A DNA stretch of 21,262 nucleotides from an uncultured Actinomycetes bacterium (GTDB lineage Bacteria; Actinomycetota; Thermoleophilia; Solirubrobacterales; Solirubrobacteraceae), in contig CALAQT010000464.1 in the NCBI GenBank assembly GCA_937888775.1, positions 1 to 21,262 on the forward strand, in the 5' to 3' direction. The notes below the pieces were generated by a model. That model searched no databases. It was not told the origin of the DNA and saw only the letters and a list, made by a program, of their open reading frames with translations. The position numbers and the translations under genes are program-made. Shown one piece after another: positions 15,501-21,262 of the stretch. Numbering within the stretch: the stretch's first letter is position 1; the number at the start of each line of letters is the position of its first letter.

Positions 15501-17906
15501 GCCGAGGTCGACAGTTACATCTATCCGCTGCGCAAGGCCTTTCCGCTGGTCGCCGACGCGCTGGTCTCCACCCAGACCGCGCCGGACGTGCCGATCGAGG
15601 CGATCGAGGCCAGCAACGTGCTGGACGGCCGAAAGCTCGCCGGCCAGATGCAGTCAAGCGGCGTCTCGACTTACCCGTTCGGCCTGGCGGCCGGAACGCT
15701 GCCCGCCGCCTCAAGCGCCGCCGCCGAGGCGATCGACGGCCAGGCCGCCGCCCTGCTGGACCTCCACGATGCGATCGCCGACCTCGCGCTGGCCGAGGGC
15801 GTCCACCAGGCCGTGCAGGGCAACTTCACCCGTGTCGCCGCCACGCTGGACGCCTACTCAAGCGGCACCTTCCCACCGGATCCCGAGGTCGTCCAGACCC
15901 CCGCCCCCGGCAGCGCGCTGACCCACAGGGTGGCCATGCACCTGACCCCCGGCCTGTCCGCCCCCGCCGGCGCCACGCCCCGCGGGGTCGCCGAGCCGGC
16001 GCTGGACGCGTGGCTTGCCCAGACGCTGCCGCCACTGACCCAGATCGGCTGCGCCGTCTCCTACACCGATCCGGTCAGCGGCACCGCCGAGACGCTGCCG
16101 GTCACCCTGGCCGACCTTGGTCTGCGCCCGCTGGACCTGCTGGGGCTGATCACCGTCGAGGCCGGGCAGGCGATGAGCGAACTCGACGACCGGGTGTTGC
16201 GCGTCGCACTGACCACGGCCGCGCCGCGTCCCGACGCGCAGCTGACGATCGCCTACATGACCGCCCCGGCTGGAGCGCTGAGCGTGTTCGAAGCCGCGCC
16301 GCTGTTCAGCGGCCTGTCGGCGCTGGTGCACGGCGCCCGCCCGCTGCAGGCCACCGACGTGATGCTCCACGGTGACGCGAGCCTGCAGGACAACGCCGCC
16401 ATTGTCGTCTACCGCGACCGTATCGCCGCGCCGCTGGCCGACCTCACCGCGCTGGGCGCCGACATCACCACCATGCTGGCCACCCTCGCACCGGTGCTGG
16501 CCGACACCACCACCAACCTCGCCACCATCGTCAGCGGGATCGACGGCTATCTCGACACGGCGGTCGGTCTGCTGGAGCGGGCGGCTCGGTTCGGCGTGCC
16601 CCAGAGCGGCTGGGGCTTTGCCTACGCCTGGAAAGCCCAGACGCTCGGCTCGCTGCTGGCCGACGTGGCCGCCGTGACCATCCGCTGGACCGGACGGCTG
16701 GCGCAGTTCGACGCCGCCGTCGCCGCCTATGACGCCCTGCCGGCCGCCACCTCTGACGTCGACCGCTTCCAGGCACTGGCCGCCGCCGAGGTGCTGACCG
16801 TCGGCACGCTTGCCGCCCTGCCCGCCGACCCAGCCACGCTGCGCGGTCAACTGGACACGATGCGCGCCGCGTTCGTGGCCCGCCAGGATGAGCTGACCGC
16901 CCTGCAGACCCAGCCGTTCACCACCGTCGCGGCCGCGATCGCCGCCGTCCAGGCACTGCTGCCGCTCACCGCCTTTGACTCCCAGCCCTTCACCGTCGAC
17001 ACCACGCAGGACAGCTGCGTCAGCGCAGCCCAGGACGTACAGCAGATCCTCACCGGACTCGGCGCCGCGGTCAGCGACCGCACCACGGCGACCACCGCGC
17101 AGCTGACCGCCTTCGACGCTGCCGCCGACCCCGCCACTCAGGCCCAGACGCTCCAGACGGCCGCCACAGCGCTGTTCGGCTCAGACTTCTCCCTCGTCCC
17201 GGAGTTCACGCCGGCCGCGTCCCAGGCCGCCGCGTGGAACAGCGCCTACCAGGACGGGGCCAGCGGAGCGCTCGTGTCCTACCTGACCTCCACCGCTGGC
17301 CTGGACTTCCCGGTCGACGAGTGGGTGGGTGGCGTGGCCCGCGTGCGAACCGCGGTCGGACGGTGGGAGCAGGTGGCGGCCCTGGCACAGGCCCTCGGCG
17401 GCGGCAGCCTCGAGCTCGTGCCGGCGCAGTTCCCCTACCAGTCCGGCGATGCGTGGGTGGCGATGACCCTGCCACCTGACTACGCCCTTGACTCCGACCG
17501 GCTCTGTTACACCGCCAGCTACCCGGCCCCGTTTGACACCACCGCCAACCAGTGCGGGCTACTGCTCGATGAATGGACCGAGGTCGTGCCAAGCGCCACA
17601 CGTGACACCGGCCTGACCTTCAACTTCGCCCGTCCCGACAACGAGCCACCGCAGGCGATCCTGCTCGTCACCCCCGCGTCCAGCAGCGGGAGCTGGCTGT
17701 GGGAGGACCTGGTCGGCGCGGTCAACGAGACGCTCGACCTGGCCAAGAAACGTGCGGTGGAGCCCGCGCAGCTCGACGCGACAGGGTATGCACGGCTGCT
17801 GCCGGCGACCGTCAGCGCCGCGACGAGCTACGGCATCTCGATCGCGACCGTCCTGGCCGCGGCTGACGGCGTGATCGCCCGCCTGGAGGAGTCCGCCCAT
17901 GTCTAG
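12594..17906 (+). CDS. 1770-aa conserved giant protein (operon gene 4)
   Basis: The start is ATG 12594, whose A is the last base of the previous stop (TGATG); the open frame begins 22 codons earlier, but that part lies inside gene 3. Recurrent family blocks in order: SPIALFPVRLETRFV and LWIRIFPDDCSIDTFE near the N-terminus, VECFPDRFIALGYEG (about 247-261), QGTPTHNSGGPTTGY (about 374), ALWPATLGYWMDTLL (about 453), RGAVPALAVGAQPYGILPTT (about 490-510), and at the C-terminus GLLLDEWTEVVPSATRDTGL and WLWEDLVGAVNETLDLAKKR with YARLLPATVSAATSYGIS (about 1650-1760). A 51-residue Tyr-Trp module is duplicated at 88-138 and 163-213. Long stretches between (about 540-1000 and 1280-1560) are Ala/Leu-rich and helical. 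There are no signal peptide, membrane helices, nucleotide-binding or catalytic motifs that I can see. Such proteins recur in actinobacteria and myxobacteria as hypothetical proteins; a scaffold role is a guess from size. Confidence 0.75.
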   Translation: MTDVDTAPDPRRSVATMPDRSPIALFPVRLETRFVTASDRGKPVAIDQAANPTAAAPATGHQLWIRIFPDDCSIDTFEAGLSVSELAAVQRYWQAIWSAGGLTDGEQGAWTALVAAVGSGRAGWLVDTYQPTNLAAAPSKAAATDEILVIATQTPSSDLDAAALAAYWVSVWQAAGDATATQQAMVTLQAAVGSADAATLVAQYVPANLSDAPTPPDTTTSVAVQTAFLVFGPDPATTPQSWATAPRVECFPDRFIALGYEGTEQTVAQLGSPVTLPLYVGPDPSADPSESIHPNGADLFVPAQLEWMVDFDAAVAAGMGIIVDLTDAQAQEGFDRLIVLGLQSGVSDTDGATALAQLLTHHATGRAGLSLVSQGTPTHNSGGPTTGYTRLDDAAESFADRQAAPLFTATTDVNAKSDGQWLAELLGIDPTALTSIHGAGGTDQALARAMQRALWPATLGYWMDTLLTPVFGDTTIDEARAFFTAYVSGRGAVPALAVGAQPYGILPTTAFSRLSYTQGRGRLDPALAFRAGLLAVSRAIDGDWTTMSDAAAHVGQAGDAQQTLLDIIGLHPGTVEYWSRYAESLEQLFHTASLLGLGAQIATELSQLTLQAEGAALLVKLGYDGGAWPDIMNHFFLLDARQISTVIDDRPLSETDPIRAYTDARENYISWLIAAAKTSLDALRLEQGFTADTTPQALLYLQLRHALMLGYYRASYRLHLSAGLISDAQRPAWVHEAPFIHVAEAAAGTSESRFAQLYVTAPTITGSPDQLIADYITAQYPTLSEAADFADQLSALAVLADAPTAALERVFAEHIDTASYRFDSWQLGLVAAQLQEMRYDANGTAQLGVYLGAYAWLENLTPSTAVLTPVQLPTDLQDGFADPAPLQSDSTNGGYIHAPSLPHARTAAVLRSGYLANATPANPQTMSVNLSSDRVRLALSILEGIREGQSLGALLGYRFERGLHDAWATAEVDSYIYPLRKAFPLVADALVSTQTAPDVPIEAIEASNVLDGRKLAGQMQSSGVSTYPFGLAAGTLPAASSAAAEAIDGQAAALLDLHDAIADLALAEGVHQAVQGNFTRVAATLDAYSSGTFPPDPEVVQTPAPGSALTHRVAMHLTPGLSAPAGATPRGVAEPALDAWLAQTLPPLTQIGCAVSYTDPVSGTAETLPVTLADLGLRPLDLLGLITVEAGQAMSELDDRVLRVALTTAAPRPDAQLTIAYMTAPAGALSVFEAAPLFSGLSALVHGARPLQATDVMLHGDASLQDNAAIVVYRDRIAAPLADLTALGADITTMLATLAPVLADTTTNLATIVSGIDGYLDTAVGLLERAARFGVPQSGWGFAYAWKAQTLGSLLADVAAVTIRWTGRLAQFDAAVAAYDALPAATSDVDRFQALAAAEVLTVGTLAALPADPATLRGQLDTMRAAFVARQDELTALQTQPFTTVAAAIAAVQALLPLTAFDSQPFTVDTTQDSCVSAAQDVQQILTGLGAAVSDRTTATTAQLTAFDAAADPATQAQTLQTAATALFGSDFSLVPEFTPAASQAAAWNSAYQDGASGALVSYLTSTAGLDFPVDEWVGGVARVRTAVGRWEQVAALAQALGGGSLELVPAQFPYQSGDAWVAMTLPPDYALDSDRLCYTASYPAPFDTTANQCGLLLDEWTEVVPSATRDTGLTFNFARPDNEPPQAILLVTPASSSGSWLWEDLVGAVNETLDLAKKRAVEPAQLDATGYARLLPATVSAATSYGISIATVLAAADGVIARLEESAHV
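12855..13232 (+). repeat. Duplicated 51-residue module in operon gene 4
   Basis: Codons for residues 88-138 and 163-213 of gene 4 align without gaps at an exact offset of 75 residues (225 nt). By hand count 23 of 51 residues are identical, including AxxxYWxxxW, the block AAVGSxxA, LVxxYxPxNL and the closing AP. The DNA copies have diverged, so this is an old protein-level duplication rather than a recent slippage event. Confidence 0.7.
17885..17890 (+). promoter_or_regulatory. Ribosome-binding site of operon gene 5
   Basis: GGAGGA lies inside the last codons of gene 4, 8 nt before ATG 17899. It is the strongest such site in the operon and fixes the start of gene 5 within gene 4, giving an 8-nt overlap. 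It may let gene 5 be translated at a higher rate than the genes before it. Confidence 0.7.
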
Positions 17907-19770
17907 CGCCCGCCCGGTCACCGACATGCAGGCCGCGCTGGCCCGCCGGGAGTTCCCGTCGATCACCACCTGGAACCGGGTGGAGGGGCGGCCACGGACG
18001 ATCAACTTCGACCGGGCGCTGCGCGCCGAGCTCCGTGACCCTCTGTGGATGCTCACCAAGCAATGGCAGATGGGGGAGTTCCGCGGCAGCGACGCCGGCT
18101 CGCCGGTGTTCGCCAAGGTCCAGATCGACACCACCCGGCTGACCAAGTACCAACCCGCCGGACAGGCACCCGAACCCTTCGAATACGATGTCCCGTTCGA
18201 GGCCAAGGTGGAACGTCGCCCACTGCTGTTGACCAGCGGTGGGCGCGTGATGTCGCTTGACCTGCGCCTGGCGATGGGTCGCTACTGGCTGAAGCTGATC
18301 GGCTCGCTGAACCCCGCCTACCGCCAGGCGTTCATCGACGCCTACCCGGTCACCGCGCCGGACCCCACCCAGGCCACCGACGCCGACCAGTGCGCCACGC
18401 CCACCGAATGGGCGACCTTTGCCGCGTTCGCCGGCCGCGCCATGGACGGCGGGCTGCTCTACGACCACCTCACCGCCGCGGCGGGCAACCACGCCTATGA
18501 CGGCGTGGCCGGGATCGCCGGCACCGACCAGACGGCGATCGACAGCGACGCAACGCGCTTCACCGCGTGGGTGCAGCGGATGATCATGCAGCCGCCGGTC
18601 AGTGGCGATGACGCCTGGGTGCCCGGGCAGCTTGAGTACCAGTTCGCCGCCTCGGCCCCGGACGGCAGCGGCGGCGAGCGTGTCTACACGGCGCAGGAGT
18701 ATTACCAGGGAGCGCTTGACTGGTACAGCCTGGACCGCGACGCCACCGCGTCCCCGCTGGGCGCGGTCGCCGGCTCTGATGACACGGGCCTGCCGCCCGC
18801 GGCCCCGATGAGCACGATCCCGGTGCCGGTCTCATTTGCCGGAATGCCGAACACGCGCTGGTGGACGTTTGAGGACAGTCACACCGACTTCGGTGACATC
18901 GATGCCGCGACCACCGATCTGGCCAAGCTGTTGTTCATCGAGTTCGCGCTCGTGTACTCCAACGACTGGTTCGTGATCCCCCAGACGCTGCCGCTGGGAA
19001 CGATCGGCACGGTCGCCGGTGTGGCGGTCACCAATACCTTCGGCGAGCGGTTCTGGATCAGCGCCGCCGACAGCGGGGCCGACGCCGACTGGCGGCGGTG
19101 GTCGATGTTCACGATCAACGTGACAGGTCAGACCGCGGCCGATCCCAGCCTCGTGCTGTTGCCGACCTCGGCCAAGGTTCAGCACAGCCAGCCCACCGAG
19201 CAGGTGATGATGATCCGTGACGAGGTGGCCGACATGGTGTGGGGCATCGAACAGACCATCCTGTTGCCGACCGGCGCCACCGAGCGCGGCATCGAAGCCG
19301 CGCGGGGGACGCTCGCCTACCTGCAAGGTCTGGTGCCCGGAGGCGCAGCCTCCACCGCGCCCGCTGCGAAGGCCGCCATCCGCTATGAGGTGATGACCAC
19401 CGTCCCGGAGAACTGGATTCCGTTCCTGCCCGTCCACGTCACCGGCAGCGACCGCCAGACCCAGCTGCAGCGCGCCGCCATGCCGCGGATCCTTGATGGT
19501 GATCCCAACCCGCCGGCCAAGGTGCAACCGCGCACCCGGCTGATGCGCCAGGGCCTGGATGACACTCCGCCGGCGCCGTACTACATCAACCAGGAAGAGG
19601 TTCCCCGCGCCGGCACCCAGCTGGTGGAGCGCTGGGAGCGCACGCGCTGGACCGACGGCAGCGTCTACACGTGGCTGCGTGTCCAGCGCCAGACCGGTCG
19701 CGGCGAGGGATCAAGCGGTCTGGCGTTTGACCAGCTTGTCGACCTGCCATTCACGCCGCCGGCTTCGTGA
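17899..19770 (+). CDS. 623-aa conserved protein with DPLWxLxxQWQxGEF signature (operon gene 5)
   Basis: The product opens with a predicted amphipathic stretch (VTDMQAALARREF) and ITTWNRVEGRP, then the family mark RDPLWMLTKQWQMGEFRGSD followed by AGSP (residues 46-69). Further recurrent blocks are FAGMPNTRWWTFEDSHTDFG (about 312-332), LLFIEFALVYSNDWFVIPQT, TNTFGERFWIS, IRDEVADMVWGIEQTILLPT, VPENWIPFLPVHV, and at the C-terminus EEVPRAGTQLVERWERTRWT with GRGEGSSGLAFD (about 565-613). I have met this signature in hypothetical proteins of actinobacteria, cyanobacteria and myxobacteria, without an assigned function. The protein is rich in Trp, lacks a signal peptide and membrane segments, and probably forms a soluble multi-domain fold. 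It is the last gene of the operon; a GC-rich hairpin starts right after its stop. Nothing looks broken. Confidence 0.75.
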   Translation: MSSARPVTDMQAALARREFPSITTWNRVEGRPRTINFDRALRAELRDPLWMLTKQWQMGEFRGSDAGSPVFAKVQIDTTRLTKYQPAGQAPEPFEYDVPFEAKVERRPLLLTSGGRVMSLDLRLAMGRYWLKLIGSLNPAYRQAFIDAYPVTAPDPTQATDADQCATPTEWATFAAFAGRAMDGGLLYDHLTAAAGNHAYDGVAGIAGTDQTAIDSDATRFTAWVQRMIMQPPVSGDDAWVPGQLEYQFAASAPDGSGGERVYTAQEYYQGALDWYSLDRDATASPLGAVAGSDDTGLPPAAPMSTIPVPVSFAGMPNTRWWTFEDSHTDFGDIDAATTDLAKLLFIEFALVYSNDWFVIPQTLPLGTIGTVAGVAVTNTFGERFWISAADSGADADWRRWSMFTINVTGQTAADPSLVLLPTSAKVQHSQPTEQVMMIRDEVADMVWGIEQTILLPTGATERGIEAARGTLAYLQGLVPGGAASTAPAAKAAIRYEVMTTVPENWIPFLPVHVTGSDRQTQLQRAAMPRILDGDPNPPAKVQPRTRLMRQGLDDTPPAPYYINQEEVPRAGTQLVERWERTRWTDGSVYTWLRVQRQTGRGEGSSGLAFDQLVDLPFTPPAS

Positions 19771-19804
19771 GGGCGCGGCCGAGCAACCTTGAGAAGGGCC
19801 GCCC
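19771..19804 (+). terminator. GC-rich hairpin directly after the operon
   Basis: GGGCG (19771-19775) and GCC (19778-19780), with two bulged bases between, pair with GGCCGCCC (19797-19804) around a 16-nt loop. The stem begins one base after the TGA of gene 5. There is no T run, as is usual for terminators in high-GC actinobacteria, so function as a terminator or 3'-end stabiliser is plausible but unproven. Confidence 0.4.
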
Positions 19805-19963
19805 GAGCCAGCAAGCTACCTCAGTGCCGGCTGGCCGTCGCGAGCGCTTCTCGCGCTTTGCGCTCCTCCGCCGGTCGACGGCGAGCGCGGCAGGGCCATG
19901 CAATCACCGGCCGCTGCCCGGCGGCGCAGTTCGAGACGATCTGAGCACGACTGCGCTTCCCGA

Positions 19964-19988
19964 CGACGATGTCATTAGCTCATCGTCG
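19964..19988. terminator. Hairpin between convergent operon and oxidoreductase pseudogene
   Basis: CGACGATG (19964-19971) and CATCGTCG (19981-19988) form a perfect 8-bp stem with a 9-nt loop. With a 3-nt bulge on the left arm the stem can extend by three more pairs. The loop holds the stop codon of the - strand pseudogene, and the site lies about 190 nt past the + strand operon. A bidirectional terminator is possible; no T tract is seen on the + strand. Confidence 0.4.
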
Positions 19989-20866
19989 GGAGGAGGTGCT
20001 CTGCGAGAGCTGAGACCTGCCGCAGCTCAGGCAGGGCCGGGCGAGGATCAGGCGGTCCAACCCCGCCTCGGCGTACGCGGCGACCCTCTCGGCGATCGCG
20101 TCAATCTTGCCGTGCACCACCATGTCCTCGGCAGGCCGCACGAGCGTGGGGTAATACCGCGTCAGTTGGGCGGCGTGGTTCAGTTCGCGAGAGCCGCCGA
20201 CCGACACGTACATGAATCCAGTGACGTGAACTGAGCGTGTCCCCGCGCCGCGGCCGCGTCGCGAAGCTCAGGGATCTTTTGTGCGAGATCTGCCGGTCGC
20301 GCAGCGCCTCCAAAGACGATGCCATCGCCAAGTGCAACGGCCCGCATCTGAGCCGAATCGGTGATGCCGCCCAAGAGGATCGGCGGCGGGTCCTGAACTG
20401 GCGCAGGACCGCACACGCCATGATCGACCGTGCTGGCCTGAGCGTCTGCCCAGATCTCACGGATCCGCGAGATCTGCTGGCGCAGACGCGTCACCCGATG
20501 CTCGGTGGTCGCGCCGAACACCGCATAGTCACCCGCCCGTGATCCCAGCGCTACTCCGAGATCGAGGCGTCACTTGGACAGTACGTCGATGACCGCTGCC
20601 TGCTTGGCGACCGGGACCTCGTTGCGGGGAGGCAGCACCAAGATGCACGTTGCGACACGGGCTCGTGACGTCACGGCGGCGACCGCCGCCAAGGCGGTCA
20701 GCGGATCCCAGAGGTCGTAGTTAGGCCGATCCACGGTCGCCAGCACGCGGAAACCTGCGTCGTCGCCCAAGCGTGCCCAGTCGAGCAGCAGATCGGGCCT
20801 GAGACCGACCGGGGAGTTATTGGGCAGACCAAGACCTAGTTGCGCGCAATCTCTCTCTATCGCCAA
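19975..20866 (-). pseudogene. Luciferase-like (LLM class, probably F420-dependent) oxidoreductase, decayed
   Basis: Pieces of one LLM-type TIM-barrel oxidoreductase of about 297 aa can be joined. The N-terminus is QLGLGLPNN, with LLLDWARLGDDAGF, DLWDPLTALAAVAAVTSRAR and VLPPRNEVPVAKQAAVIDVL. The middle is GRLDLGVALGSRAGDYAVFG, PPPILLGG and GDGIVFGGAA. The C-terminal part is VHVTGFMYVSVGG, LDRLILARP and LPELRQVSALAEHLLPTMS. Lesions: the expected ATG before Gln is GCG, with only an upstream TTG (20864-20866) in frame; TGA at 20570-20572 replaces the Gly codon of SKGRLDLG (GGA to TGA); one base is missing near 20231-20234; another is missing near 20032-20038. The original stop TAA is at 19975-19977. 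Such enzymes use reduced flavin or F420 on varied substrates; the substrate here cannot be told. Several independent lesions make a sequencing artefact unlikely. Confidence 0.75.
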
Positions 20867-21262
20867 GGATCAAACAGAGCCCACCGGGAACCATCGACAT
20901 CGGTCGGCCATCGTACGCGGTCCTGACATGCCAGCTGGGATGAAGACCGCTCAGGGCACCACTGCGCTCGACGAAGAGCTCAAATCGCCGCGAGCCCGGG
21001 CATGCCGACGACGATGGACTCCGCGCGCGCGGGCCTTCTAGCGCGGCGCTGGGGGTTCTCGCCCCATCCAGGCGGCGCTTATGTCCGCCGCTGTAGATGC
21101 TTTGCTTCAGCTCGGCGTGACCCGGGATCGTGGTCACCGGAATCCATCGCCCGGCGGGCAAGGGAGTGAAATGGACATCGTTGAGCGGCATTTCGCCGCA
21201 GAAAATGCGGCGCTTGTGCTGTTTCCGGGGGTGAGGTGAGGGCCTAAGCGCGGGTAGCGCGG
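20867..21262. other. No convincing gene; possible gene stub at 21171-21239
   Basis: A minus-strand frame (20817-21191) has no recognisable motif. On the + strand a 22-codon frame at 21171-21239 begins MDIVERHFAAENAA, has GGGAG 4 nt upstream of its ATG, and faintly recalls the start of SnoaL/NTF2-like proteins before ending at TGA. It could be the stub of a truncated gene, but it is too short to support. No RNA gene or repeat was identified. Confidence 0.3.

Noticed and set aside
4688..19770. Phage tail, contractile injection or Tc toxin cluster
   Set aside because: Size and order are suggestive, but I see no sheath, tube, baseplate, tape-measure, AAA ATPase, Rhs/YD repeat or TcA/TcB signature.
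21171..21239. Start of a SnoaL/NTF2-like gene
   Set aside because: Only about 14 suggestive residues before a stop; too short to separate from chance.
1..21262. CRISPR array, tRNA, rRNA or intact insertion sequence
   Set aside because: No regularly spaced direct repeats, cloverleaf with CCA-side pairing, rRNA blocks or transposase with terminal repeats were found on reading both strands.

Overview
The window reads as chromosomal DNA of a high-GC actinobacterium (Actinomycetota). GC-rich third codon positions run throughout the long genes, GTG and TTG starts occur, and a small lipoprotein carries a CMRSHxVPNFPDP-type motif that I associate mainly with Thermoleophilia/Solirubrobacterales. That lineage is an inference. 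No rRNA, tRNA, CRISPR array or intact insertion sequence is visible.

Left flank (1-4450) is a patchwork of broken or small genes. It holds the tail of a tyrosine recombinase cut before its catalytic Tyr (1-109, +), an intact small lipoprotein gene (75-578, -), a short YdeI/OmpD-associated family gene (1161-1427, -) and a DUF3883/NO VEIN-type gene fragment with a frameshift and a nonsense codon (2138-3089, -). Next come two adjacent ABC-2 permease genes on the + strand, the first lacking its 5' end (about 3055-3686) and the second frameshifted (3683-4451). Stretches 644-1160 and 1428-2137 show no convincing gene.

Core (4688-19770) is one intact, same-strand, tightly packed five-gene operon of about 15 kb encoding proteins of about 387, 1140, 1103, 1770 and 623 aa. 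Junctions are +12, -4, -1 and -8 nt, so translation is probably coupled. Gene 1 has an HG...C pattern like clan CD (caspase/CHAT-like) cysteine peptidases. Gene 2 is a DUF6603-type beta-rich giant. Gene 3 is a large protein with a hydrophobic hairpin in its middle. Gene 4 is a 1770-aa protein with a duplicated 51-residue module. Gene 5 carries a RDPLWxLxxQWQxGEF-like signature. I recognise genes 3-5 as members of large protein families that recur in actinobacteria, myxobacteria and cyanobacteria, but I know of no assigned function. None has a visible signal peptide. The most plausible reading is a multi-protein assembly with a possible protease component, made as a unit; its biological role is unknown. 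A candidate promoter (4527-4556) and a structured leader precede it, and GC-rich hairpins follow it.

Right flank (19771-21262) is again decayed. A luciferase-like (LLM/F420-type) oxidoreductase gene on the - strand (19975-20866) has lost its ATG and carries one nonsense codon and two frameshifts. The last 400 nt hold nothing convincing. The contrast between an undamaged 15-kb operon and wrecked neighbours on both sides suggests an inserted, selectively maintained accessory module.
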